From: Luidia sarsii
Taxonomy: Eukaryota > Echinodermata > Asteroidea > Paxillosida > Luidiidae
Length of the DNA stretch: 64,000 nucleotides
NCBI GenBank assembly: GCA_949987565.1
Contig: OX465104.1
Span: forward strand, 6,901,375 to 6,965,374
Direction: 5' to 3'
In this document: positions 11,281 through 22,740 of the stretch, one piece after another
Position numbering within the stretch: position 1 is the stretch's first letter
How the letters are laid out: each line of letters begins with the position of its first letter
The notes under the pieces: model-generated
The model's input: only the letters and a program-made list of their open reading frames with translations
The model's database searches: none
Told to the model about the DNA's origin: nothing
Position numbers and translations under genes: made by a program

Positions 11281-12001
11281 CAAAACAAAAGAACTGCCGC
11301 CACGTTGGACCGCTTTTTACGGAAAGTGTACGCACAACCCTATGGTATATACAATGTACAACTGATGTTTACACTGTGCGCTGCCATTGTAAGATGGTCC
11401 AGCATGACGTCATGTGAAAAAGGTCTATACGGAGATAGCATGAACTACGTGTAGCATACAAAAACATATTGTCGTAATTCGTAGCTACATTATAATACTG
11501 ACGGACACTACGGGTATATGATTGCTGTTACAGTGTGACGTGCAGTTTTCCCGTCTCTTTTTTTTTTCCAAAGGCAGCTTCTACTGTGAAGGCAAGGGGA
11601 CACATCGCATACTATAACTAGCCTGCCCATCCCCTTATCCATAGATCCCCCAATCCAATCACGCGGTGAGAGTAGTGCCCGCTATTTCCCCGGGCCTCGG
11701 CCCAAACCCTATTAAGCCAGTATACTTCTCCCTTGATCCTCGGCCTCGGATTATTAGATAACCTGCCTGCTCGCCTTCATGCCGTGTTGTGGTCTTTTGC
11801 TCGGCCTCAGTCATGCCTTCCCTGTGGAAATTATGAAGAAAAAAAATAGCTCGAAGTTCCCCTATCGCAGCGCGCACCATTAAAGTTCAGACAGAATGAT
11901 AATGTGAACTATTGCCAAATAAACAGAAAATAACTCATAGATGGATCGAAACAGCGTTGGCTGAATATGCTGGTATAGAGGTGACCCGAAATATACAATC
12001 C
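11281..12001. other. No gene recognised
   Basis: Ordinary intergenic sequence. No exon, RNA or repeat with a second copy in the window was recognised. Confidence 0.4.
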
Positions 12002-12366
12002 TTAAAGGCCCAATACAACATTGGGAAGATCGAAAAACATCGATGTCCACAGATTTCCTTCTTATTTACACAGTTTGTAGATGGTCATGATAGAATCCTC
12101 ATGTTGAAATCTTACGGTCTGGGATGCTGTACTTTTCGAGAAATCATCATTCAAATATCGACAATAGTTTATTACTCGCGAATAATAAACTATTTCTTAC
12201 ACTACAGAACGGTACGTAAACCGTGACTTTTTTTGTCTACTTTCTCAGATTGCCATTTGAGCTGAAACATTCGCGGTATTGCTTATTTTGGAATGTTTAT
12301 GGTTTAACACAAAACTGTGGCAATCTTTTGACCTTTACCAATGTTGTAATTGTATAGGGCCTTTAA
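12002..12366 (+). mobile_element. MITE family B, full copy
   Basis: Begins TTAAAGGCCCAATACAACAT, ends AGGGCCTTTAA, about 365 bp. The interior palindrome TTTATTACTCGCG...AATAATAAAC is retained. Same landmarks as 3923-4292. Confidence 0.8.
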
Positions 12367-12879
12367 ACTTCAGTGCGCTGCATGTACTGAGCAGTATCTT
12401 TGCCCAGAGAAGCCGAGTCGAACGCTGTGGTTTGTTTGGGGGCTGATTTTTTTCGAAAAAAATCGGGTCGCTCGTTTGAACAGTGGGGATTGTGGCGTTT
12501 CCAGCTCCATGCTTGTTCCACGACGCGTATAGACTCGTTATAACTCTTCACTCGGAAGACGATGAGCGAAGCCCTGAGCAACCTATTAGTACTGACGATG
12601 AGACATCTATCCCGAGTAACGTGAAGGCGTCGAAAGGCTTGGTGAAATCAAGCCGTGTGCATGCATTTGGTGCTCTACGGCCTTCGCAATGCTGGGAGAG
12701 ACCCACACTCTCAGCCGTACCGACGTAGCCCTGGCATTATGGCTCCATACCTATATCCAATTTACCGCCCACTCTTCCCCCTGTCTATACGCGGAAGACA
12801 AAGATGGCGACAAGGCGAACCACAGCTGAATGCCAGCGGGTCTCTCCATGTGTGTAGCTGCCATTTCGACGACCCGCGG
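12367..12879. other. No gene recognised
   Basis: Intergenic, without recognised exons or RNA genes. Confidence 0.4.
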
Positions 12880-13310
12880 GTCCCCGGCTGGCTGTCGAGA
12901 GAAGGCCCGGCCGCGAATTTCTTTTTTCCCAGGATGGGAAAGGCCGCCATTAACATAAACGCGCGCTATTGGTTGCATTTTATCCAGACATGGTGAATTA
13001 TTCATGAAAATGTTCCACACGGACATCTTTAAAGTACACGCTTGTGGTGTAGTATACACTATTTACCGGTACATTATTTAGGCATACACACACCATGTAT
13101 ACTGTGTATGTACATGTACATGTACACCTACCATGTATACTTGAATCAAGGTCTGAGTGGGTAAGTGGAATGATTATCATGAATTATTCTCCACTCGCAG
13201 ACAAAATGCAACAAATAGCGCGCCTTTACGCTAATGATGGCCTTTCCCGTCCTGGGAAAAAAAAAATACGCGGCCCGGCCTATATGCCAGCCGAGCGTTG
13301 CCGGAGCCTC
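12880..13310. mobile_element. Foldback/MITE-like element
   Basis: The left arm at about 12895-13010 (GGCCCGGCCGCG, CCCAGGATGGGAAAGGCCG, TGAATTATTCATGA) is inverted at about 13172-13295 (ATGAATTATT, GGCCTTTCCCGTCCTGGG, CGCGGCCCGGCC). The centre is a CATGTATAC/ATGTACATGTAC low-complexity spacer. Confidence 0.75.
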
Positions 13311-13469
13311 AGAAGGTCAGAGGTCGGAGCGTAAAGATGGATTCTGCAGATGATGACGAGTACGCATTCTGAGCATTGCTGGCGTCGTCCGCGTTTGGGA
13401 ACAGATGGAGGCGGAGGAGGAGATAGAGTTTTTGGAGGCTGTTTGGGGGATGCAATGGTGAAAGCATTA

Positions 13470-14125
13470 TGACCGGCTAGTTGTATGACATTACGAAGGA
13501 TACTTGGAGACAAAGCCGCACTTGAAGTGATGTTGTTTATTCGGCTGCATGCGATCTCTGTCGGATTCTCCATTCGGCTGAGTTTTATATACATTTTATG
13601 AACATACCAAGCGTGCAGATATCGTAAGAGTTTCTTGCCTTAGTTTCTTGCCTAGTTTGGGAACACAGCAAGAGTAGGCCCCCAGTACACTACAGTAAGT
13701 TCAAGATGGCGGTTGCCACCGGAATTTTGGCAACTCGCGGATGATATTTAATTTAATTCCAACTATCTTGTTTTTCAGTTAGTTATTCATCTGATATTGA
13801 TTCATGACGAAGACTTGTCAACACTGTTTCGTCTCCGTCCCTATACAGAATATAGAAACGACAATAACTTTTCGCAGCTGTCTCTGTCCCTCGGCCCAAA
13901 TACCAGCTAGGGTCACACTAGGAACATGCTTAACAGTCACTCGCAAATGCATATACAATCAAAGGACGTGTTTGGTCCACTTTGGTCTTGGGCAGGGCTG
14001 GGCAAATTTAGTTAGCAAGGGGCTTTCCGTGGAGTGACTCACTCTGGCCAAGCTCCGGTCCAGCCCAATGTCCGCACTTCTTGGACAAGTCTCACTTCCA
14101 GTTAAGAGGTCTTGCCCTTTAAGGG
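13470..14125. repeat. Inverted segmental duplication, left arm
   Basis: This segment matches 15815-16640 in reverse complement. Shared landmarks include GAGACAAAGCC, CATGCGATCTCTGTCGGATTC, AAAGGACGTGTTTGGTCCAC, CTCTGGCCAAGCTCC and AGAGGTCTTGCCCTT. It lacks the family B MITE found in the other arm, so it preserves the empty site near 14025-14040. No coding content. Confidence 0.7.
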
Positions 14126-14339
14126 CTAACTCGCACAGTTACACATGCACATTCAGCATTAAGCATGATGTTTGATCATGATGATGATAGTATACATCTG
14201 TTGTCTGGCAAGGGGACCTCGTGGCTCCATAACAGATAACATATCGATTTGAAGGCGCCCTAAATGTCACATTCCTTTTGATACGGGCAACGGCATTGTT
14301 TGGTATGCCAACTTGGATGCCAAAACGAACAAATAAACG

Positions 14340-14580
14340 CCACAGAGTAAGAGCAACAGCAGCATTACCAGCAACAGCATTAACAGCAGCAACACATCCA
14401 ACAACGTTGCAGCAGCAACAACAATAACAGCGGCAACAGCAATAATAACAGCAGCAACCACTGAACAACAGCTTGTTTTCGCTTCGCTGCGGAAAAGCTA
14501 ATAACAGCAGAAATAAAAACAGCAACAGCAACAACAGTAGTGAAACGTCACCAGCAGCAACGCCAACACCAGCAACAGCA
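14340..14580. repeat. CAG/CAA-rich low-complexity tract
   Basis: Imperfect AACAGCAGCAACA-type trinucleotide repeats, interrupted near 14478-14503 by GCTTCGCTGCGGAAAAGC, which resembles a family F end. Confidence 0.75.
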
Positions 14581-14657
14581 ATAAACTTGAACTGAAGCGT
14601 GTAGAGCAAAGCGCCCACAACGCTCGAACGGCGACAGGCAAAACGATTATACCAATT

Positions 14658-15124
14658 GTGACCCGGCACAGCATAATGAGGAATAACCCCCACTTTTGAG
14701 ATTTTGAGATTTTCTAATGATGTGAAAGAGTATACCATTAGCTTTCGAATGATATCAAATTTATTTCCGTATGAACTTTGTTGTAAATAGTACAAGGGGA
14801 CTACGCTCGTTCATTTGGCACCAGACACAATATAGCAGCACTAGTCTAACTCCTCGAAAGCGGCCATTCAAAAAGGCAGGAACATTTTCATGAAAGAAAA
14901 CAGTACTCAAACACTCCCCCGAATATCCTCGTTTTTTCAACATTTAGAGACAGAGTTCGGAAAAATCCTTTGAACACACATCATCCAATACATTAACTTT
15001 CCGAAAATAAAAAAAAAAAAGAAAAAAGATTTTTAATCGAATTGAGAAGATACTTTGAGTTCAGGCGTTGTTTACTGGAAAAGTGTTTTGGTGGGATATT
15101 CCTCATGTCGCTGTGCCGGGTCAC
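14658..15124. mobile_element. MITE family A, copy 2 with internal insertion
   Basis: Terminal repeats GTGACCCGGCACAGC and GCTGTGCCGGGTCAC are present with AATT on both flanks. The element is about 467 bp rather than ~250 bp, because about 220 bp of unrelated sequence (roughly 14763-14985) lies in the middle. Confidence 0.8.
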
Positions 15125-15814
15125 AATTACCTCGGTTACCTTATCGCAGCGTGAGCCCGCCATACACGTCACGAGTGCCAAGTAACGAGCGTACGTGAAC
15201 TTCGGCGTACGCACTTTGCGCTCGTGTGCGGTGGAGAGAAAAAAATGATACAGGAGATTGTCTTGTCTTTTGTTTTGCCTGTCTCGTCTAGTTCCACGCA
15301 GATGTGGACTCTTTCAAAGTAGATTGACCACATGTATGTTCCCCATACGTGTGCACATTGACGCCAGCAATGTCTGGAGGGTTTGGGAGAACTGACGAGA
15401 TGCTGACGTGATAATTATGTCCGAGAGTGTTTGTGAGTGTTTTTTTTTTTTCACTTAGCTCGATGACGTAGTCATTGCACTGTGCCGGATTTTTTATTTT
15501 TTTTTATTTTTTTGGGGGGGGGTAGTCGGCGGTGTGCGCATGTGCGGGTGCGGGTACTCAATCAGTGCCCCTCGTATAGAGAGACGCAGGCTTCGGCACA
15601 CCTAAGTGGGAGTAACACCATGATGATAAAACATCATTCAATTCAATTCAATTCAATAATAACATTTATTTTCATACTTCCACAAGGATACACGTCAGAA
15701 TGGATAATGAAGACGAAAACAATTAAACCAAAATAAATACGAGGAGCGATGACAATGAGAGAAACAATATCGAAAAGAAAGTTACGAAAGGTTACGAAAT
15801 TAACTTGAAGAACG
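15125..15814. other. No gene recognised
   Basis: Intergenic, with a T/G homopolymer junction near 15488-15523 and an ATTCA run near 15636-15656. No supported gene. Confidence 0.4.
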
Positions 15815-16640
15815 AAGGACTGTGCTGAGTTTGGCCATGAAGGGCAAGACCTTTTTCATGAAAGTTAGACTTGTCCACGAAATGCGGTCACTGGGCTGGA
15901 CGGGAACTTGGCCACAGTGAATCAGCTGACAGACCTAAAGGCCCTATACAACATCGGTAACTGAGGTCAACAGTTTGCCACAGTTTGTGTGTTAAACCAT
16001 AACACATTCCCAAAAAGCAATACTGCGAAGGTTCTACCTCAAATGGTGATCTGAGAAAGTAGACAAAGGCAAACAAATCCGTCACGGTTTTCGAATCGTT
16101 CTGTAGTGTACGAAATAGTTTATTACTCGCGAGTAATCAACTATTTGACGATGTTTGAGGAAAGATTTCTCGAAAAAAGTACAGCATCCCATACCGTAAG
16201 ATTTCCACATGAGGATTCTATCATGACCGGCTACACACTGTAAATTAGAATGAAATCTGTGGACATCGATGTTTCCCGATCTTCCCAAAGTTGTATTGTG
16301 GCCTTTAAACGGAAATTAAATTGCCTAATTTGCCTAGCCCTACCCCAGACCAAAGTGGATCAAGCACGTCCTTTGATTGTACATGCACGTACTTTGATTG
16401 TACATATGAATAATGCAAGCGACTGTTAAGCAAATCCTAATACGGCAAGAAACTCAAGATATTGCATGTTTGTAACGTTCATCAAAATGCATATAGGGCC
16501 TGCTGAATGGAGAATCAGACAGAGATCGCATCCAGCCGAGTAAACGACCATCGCTTCAAGTACAGCTTTGTCTCCAAGTGTAATCGTCCTTCGTATAGTT
16601 TCATAATAACAACCAGCCGGTTATAGGAGTATAGATTATG
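15815..16640. repeat. Inverted segmental duplication, right arm
   Basis: Reverse-complement partner of 13470-14125, with landmarks GGGCAAGACC, GGCCACAGTGAATCAG, GATCAAGCACGTCCTTTGATT, GAATGGAGAATC and GACAGAGATCGCAT. It is split by a family B MITE at 15935-16308. Confidence 0.7.
15935..16308 (-). mobile_element. MITE family B, reverse copy
   Basis: The reverse-oriented element runs from TAAAGGCCCTATACAACAT to GTGGCCTTTAA, and the interior palindrome is near 16118-16143. It lies inside one arm of an inverted duplication and is absent from the other arm, so it inserted after the duplication or was lost from one arm. Confidence 0.8.
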
Positions 16641-17221
16641 CACTGACGGGCGATGCATCTGGAAATATTGTAATAATGCAGACGTACGGGATCCCGAGGT
16701 TGAAGCTCGTTGTTGCCGCCCAGTAATCCGTGGAATATGCGCCGAGAAAAGGGTCTGGAAGGAGCCGGAGGCCCGCTGGCTCGCTCGGCTAATTGAACCC
16801 CCCCCCCCTCTCCCTCCCTCCCTCCCCTCTGAACCCATCTGAAAATCTCATTTGGAGTTGAGCCTGCAGTGCACGAGCGTTGTAGCAGTGACAGATTTAG
16901 AGAGGCGGTGGATGACAGAATGAAAATCGTTAACACAGTGTTTAGTAAAGAAGGCTTTACTACTGTTTTTTGTATGGATCCTCTCCATCTTGCAGGAAAC
17001 AGCCAGACATTTTTGTTTACGGTACCGACTTCAATGCCCCGAATGCAAATTAAACTGAAACAACTTGTATATAGAACCTGACGTTTTGATCCTAGCGGGA
17101 CCTTTCTCAAGGGCAGAATGACCAGGATAAAAACATATATCTTAGGAAGGGGTAGATGCAAGAAGACTCGGATGGCATAAACAGGACACAGAGGAAAGCT
17201 GGTAGACAGGCTATAGTGCAA
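16641..17221. other. No gene recognised
   Basis: It contains a short pyrimidine run (16800-16830) and one minus-strand copy of the GATCAAAACGTCAGG-type motif (17097-17132). No gene evidence. Confidence 0.4.
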
Positions 17222-18949
17222 GGCAAAGGGAGGTCTCGGTCTTGGGCACTGCAGAGATCTCGGTCTGGGTCTTGGGCGCTGAGGTCTTGGTCTGGGTCTT
17301 AGGCACTGAGGTCTCGGTCTCGGTCTTGGGCACTGAGGTCTCGGTCTGGGTCTTGGGCACTGAGGTCTCGGTCTGGGTCTTTGGGCACTGAGGTCTCGGT
17401 CTAGGCCTTGGGCACTGAGGTCTCGGTCTGGGTCTTGGGCACTGAGGTCTCGGTCTAGGTCTTGGGCACTGGGGTCGGTCTAGGTCTTGGGCACTGAGGT
17501 CTCGGTCTGGGTCTTGGGCACTGAGGTCTCGGTCTAGGTCTTGGGCACTGAGGTCGGTCTAGGTCTTGGGCACTGAGGTCTCGGTCTAGGTCTTGGGCAC
17601 TGAGGTCTCGGTCTAGGTCTTGGGCACTGATGTCTCGGTCTATATCTTGGGCACTGAGGTTTCGGTCTGGGTCTTGGGCACTGAGGTCTCGGTCTGGGTC
17701 TTGGGCACTGAGCTCTCGGTCTGGGTCTTGGGCACTGAGGTCTCGGTCTAGGTCTTGGGCACTGAGGTCGGTCTAGGTCTTGGGCACTGAGGTCTCGGTC
17801 TAGGTCTTGGGCACTGAGGTCTCGGTCTAGGTCTTGGGCACTGATGTCTCGGTCTATATCTTGGGCACTGAGGTCTCGGTCTGGGTCTTGGGCACTGAGG
17901 TCTCGGTCTGGGTCTTGGGCACTGAGGTCTCGGTCTGGGTCTTGGGCACTGAGATCTCGGTCTGGGTCTTGGGCACTGAGGTCTCGGTCTGGGTCTTGGG
18001 CACTGAGGTCTTGGTCTGGGTCTTGGGCACTGATGTCTCGGTCTGGGTCTTGGGCACTGATGTCTCGGTCTGGGTCTTGGGCACTGAGGTCTCGGTCTGG
18101 GTCTTGGGCACTGAGGTCTCGGTCTGGGTCTTGGGCACTGAGGTCTCGGTCTGGGTCTTGGGCACTGAGGTCTCGGTCTGGGTCTTGGGCACTGAGGTCT
18201 TGGTCTGGGTCTTGGGCACTGATGTCTCGGTCTGGGTCTTGGGCACTGATGTCTCGGTCTGGGTCTTGGGCACTGAGGTCTTGGTCTGGGTCTTGGGCAC
18301 TGAGGTCTCGGTCTGGGTCTTGGGCACTGAGGTCTCGGTCTGGGTCTTGGGCACTGAGGTCTCGGTCTGGGTCTTGGGCACTGAGGTCTCGGTCTGGGTC
18401 TTGGGCACTGAGGTCTCGGTCTGGGTCTTGGGCGCTGAGGTCTCGGTCTGGGTCTTGGGCACTGAGGTCTCGGTCTCGGTCTTGGGCACAGGTCTCGGTC
18501 TCGGTCTTGGGCACTGAGGTCTCGGTCTGGGTCTTGGGCACTGAGGTCTCGGTCTGGGTCTTGGGCACTGAGGTCTTGGTCTGGGTCTTGGGCACTGAGG
18601 TCTCGGTCTATATCTTGGGCACTGAGGTCTCGGTCTGGGTCTTGGGCACTAAGGTCTCGGTCTGGGTCTTAGGCACTGAGGTCTCGGTCTGGGTCTTGGG
18701 CACTGAGCTCTCGGTCTCGGTTTTGGGCACTGATGTCTCGGTCTCGGTCTTGGGCACTGAGGTCTCGGTCTGGGTCTTGGGCACTGAGGTTTCGGTCTGG
18801 GTCTTGGGCACTGAGGTCTCGGTCTAGGTCTTGGGCACTGAGGTCTCGGTCTGGGTCTTGGGCACTGAGGTCTCGGTCTAGGTCTTGGGCGCTGAGGTCT
18901 CGGTCTGGGTCTTGGGCACTGAGGTCTCGGTCTAGGTCTTGGGCACTGA
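17222..18949. repeat. 27-bp minisatellite, cut by the assembly gap
   Basis: About 64 copies of a 27-bp unit, GAGGTCTCGGTCTGGGTCTT plus GGGCACT, with 21-bp short variants early in the array. The period is divisible by three and the unit has no stop in several frames, so long repetitive frames appear on both strands. A GATGTCTCGGTCTATATC variant recurs about 214 bp apart (near 17641 and 17855), showing local higher-order duplication. The array runs directly into the N gap, so its true length is unknown. Confidence 0.9.
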
Positions 18950-19149
18950 NNNNNNNNNNNNNNNNNNNNNNNNNNNNNNNNNNNNNNNNNNNNNNNNNNN
19001 NNNNNNNNNNNNNNNNNNNNNNNNNNNNNNNNNNNNNNNNNNNNNNNNNNNNNNNNNNNNNNNNNNNNNNNNNNNNNNNNNNNNNNNNNNNNNNNNNNNN
19101 NNNNNNNNNNNNNNNNNNNNNNNNNNNNNNNNNNNNNNNNNNNNNNNNN
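18950..19149. other. Assembly gap (200 N)
   Basis: Exactly 200 undetermined bases between a 27-bp minisatellite and a CT-dinucleotide tract. The round length suggests a placeholder gap and not a measured distance. Confidence 0.99.
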
Positions 19150-19925
<776 letters not shown>

Positions 19926-20227
19926 GTATGTATGCGGGCGATACATTCGTTGACGATAGGGTTTACTGCTCCATATTGACTCATTCGGCGGTTTAATTTC
20001 CCAAGATTGTGTCAGACGTACGCGCAGACAATGAATTGCGCTTACTTGCGCCACGGCAACGTGGCTCCCTCCAGCGTTACAGGCAGTGCTATTGTGTCTT
20101 CAGTCCTGCATTTGGATTCCCCTGGGGCGCATTTGGCCCATGATTCATATGCATTGCTTTTTGAGGCTTCTTCTTTGGTGTTTCAAAAGCACGTACGGGT
20201 TTCGGTGTTTACTTCAAGGTATTCCTT

Positions 20228-21200
20228 CTCCTCCTCTATATATACCCCTACTCCTCCTACTACTACTGCTTCTCCTCCTCCTCCCCACCCTCCTCCTCAC
20301 CCCTCCTCTTAGTTGTACTCCTCCTTCTTCGCCTCTTCCTTCTACTCCTCCTACTCCTACTCCTACTCCTACTCCTACTCCTACTCCTACTCCTACTCCT
20401 ACTCCTACTCCTATACTCCTACTCCTACTCCTACTCCTACTTCTACTCCTATACTCCTACTCCTACTCCTACTCCTTCTTCTACTCCTACTCCTGCTCCT
20501 ACTCCTCATCCTACTCCTACTCCCCCTACTCCTACTCCTACTCCTGCTCCTACTCCTACTCCTACTCCTACTCCTATTCCTACTCCTACTCCTACTCCTA
20601 CTCCTATACTCATACTCCTACTCTTACTTCTACTTCTACTCATACTCCTATACTCCTAGTCCTACTCTTACTTCTACTTCTACTCCTACTCCTACTCCTA
20701 CTCCTACTCCTACTCCTACTCCTACTCCTACTCCTACTCCTACTCCTACTCCTACTCCTACTCCTATTCCTGCTCCTAGTCCTACTTCTGCTCCTACTCC
20801 TATTCCCACTCCTATACTCCTACTCCTACTCCTATTCCTACTCCTACTCCTACTTCTACTCCTACTCCTGCTCCTACATCTACTCCTACTCCTACTCCTA
20901 CTCCTATACTCCTACTCCTACTCCTACTCCTACTCTTACTCCTACTCCTACTCCTTATCCTACTCCTGCTTCTACTCCTCCTCCCACTCCTCCTCCTACT
21001 CCTACTCCTACTCCTACCCCTACTCCTACCCCTACCCCTACTCCTACCCCTACTCCTACTCCTACTCCTACTCCTACTCCTACCCCTACTCCTAATCCTA
21101 CTCCTAATCCTAATCATAATCCTAATCATAATCCTAACGCTAATCCTACTCCTAATCCTACTCCTAATCCTAATCCCACTCCCACTCCCCATCGTCCCCA
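20228..21200. repeat. CTCCTA hexamer satellite
   Basis: Long runs of TACTCC hexamers with ATACTCC phase shifts. At the right end they decay into CCTAATCCTAATCATAAT variants (about 21085-21175) and then CCCCATCGT units. The 442- and 260-codon frames across it are repeat-derived. Confidence 0.95.
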
Positions 21201-21774
21201 TCGTCCCCATCCTCCCAATCCTCCCCAATCCTTTTCCCGCATCCTTCTTCCCAGGCCCCCCCCCCTTTGCCATCCAAGTAAACACCTTGCATCTCGAGGA
21301 TATGAAGTTTCATGCTGCGGTCAGTGCATCCCGTCACTCTTCGCTCCAACTAGCGGAAGACTCATCGCAAGTACATGTACATACGGACATAGATGGAATG
21401 CGTCATCGTGTTAATGCGTTCTGCCAAACTATACCCGGCACGATAATGTATGGCCACCTCAACTCTTCCTCCTCCGAGCGTTAGGCGATTCCTATATACC
21501 TTCGCCACACCCCCGCGGCATGGAGCGTATTACGTGCCTGCGCTGCAATATAATTGTCATGCACTTTGTGAGCGTGACGCTGGGGCCTGCAGTGTTTTCA
21601 GTGTTCGATCGCAGAATTGAATTACACCAAGCGCCGTCTTCGTTCCTCCTTCCGCAGCCGTGACGTAATTATTACAAGCAGCGCAAACCCGAGCGTATTG
21701 CTGTGTGATTTTACCAAACGCAGAGTTAACTTACCGGCCGACAGCGTCTCGTAATATATCAACGGAGAGAACAT
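21201..21774. other. No gene recognised
   Basis: Unique-looking sequence between two simple-repeat tracts. A plus-strand frame at 21287-21484 has no recognisable domain. Confidence 0.4.
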
Positions 21775-22215
21775 GGAGGAGGGGAGGAGGGGGAGGAGAA
21801 GGAGGGGAGGGGGAGGATGAAAAGATGGAGAAGGGTAGGAGGAGGAGGAGGAGGAGGAGGAGGGTAGGTGGATGAGGAGGAGAAGGGGATGAGGAGGGGA
21901 GGGTAGGAGGAGGAGGAGGAGAAGGGGATGAGGAGGAGAAGGGGGTGAGGAGGAGGAGGGTAGGAGGAGAAGGGGGATGAAGAGCAGGAGGGTAGGAGGA
22001 GGAGGAGGAGGAGGAGATGAGGAGGAGGAGGGTAGGAGGAGGAGAAGAAGGTGATGAGGAGGAGGGTAGGAGGAGGAGGGGTAGGAGGAGGAGGGGGATA
22101 AGGAAGAGGTGGAGGAGGAGGAGGGGAGGAAGAGGGGGTGAGGAGGAGGAGGGGAGGAGAGGAAGAGGAGGAGGGGAGGAGTAGGAGGAGGGGAAGAGGA
22201 GGAGGAGGAGTGGGG
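21775..22215. repeat. GGA-rich polypurine tract
   Basis: Plus-strand GAGGAGGAGGGTAGGAGGAG-type repeats. It is strongly purine-biased and could form triplex or G-rich structures. No coding meaning. Confidence 0.9.
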
Positions 22216-22740
22216 GGATGAGGAATCAACGATTCCACTCATCAACAAATTCGGTCGGGACTGGGGTCGCAAACCTGGTTTTCACAGCCTAGCCCCAATT
22301 ACCGCTACAGGACAGGGCCTGAAAATCAGTGGCTCCTCTCTCCTTGATTGCCGGCCAAACCATGCACGGGCAGTCGAGCGAGACCAAGCGCGCAACGCCC
22401 GGCCGGGCAGACGAAAGAGCCCAACCCCTCCCTCCTCCTCCTCCTTCTCCTCTCCCCCAACCCCCTCACCCATCCCCCTCCCCCTACCCCCCGACCCTGC
22501 CTGCCCAACGAGCGCGCGCCAGGCAGCCGTGCATGCACCGCGGTGCCCGGAATGCGGGTTAAACGCGGGGCAGCCGGGGCGGCCGTGCCTTCGACGCGGG
22601 AGGCCTGCGCGCACACACAAGGCTTGAGCCTCATCAGTCCGCTCCCGGTATTTTCCCATCTAATTGGAAGCGCAGTGCGTAGCGCTGGGGAAGACTGAAA
22701 TCAAGCCGTAGAGAGAGGAACGGAGACACGTGAAGCATGG
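22216..22740. other. GC- and CpG-rich segment
   Basis: GC-rich with many CpGs, for example GCGCGCGCCAGGCAGCC near 22511. It could be an unmethylated promoter-like island, but no exon with supporting splice sites was identified. Open frames on both strands are explained by high GC. Confidence 0.3.

Noticed and set aside
17534..18827. Long open frames on both strands in the 27-bp array
   Set aside because: The period is a multiple of three and the unit lacks stops. There is no unique sequence at either end and frames run into an assembly gap.
21085..21175. CCTAAT-type repeats as interstitial telomere
   Set aside because: The metazoan telomere unit is TTAGGG/CCCTAA. These are decayed CTCCTA units with no CCCTAA run.
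20086..21414. Apparent membrane/Pro-Thr-rich protein of 442 codons
   Set aside because: Composed of TACTCC hexamer repeats shifting frame; pure low complexity.
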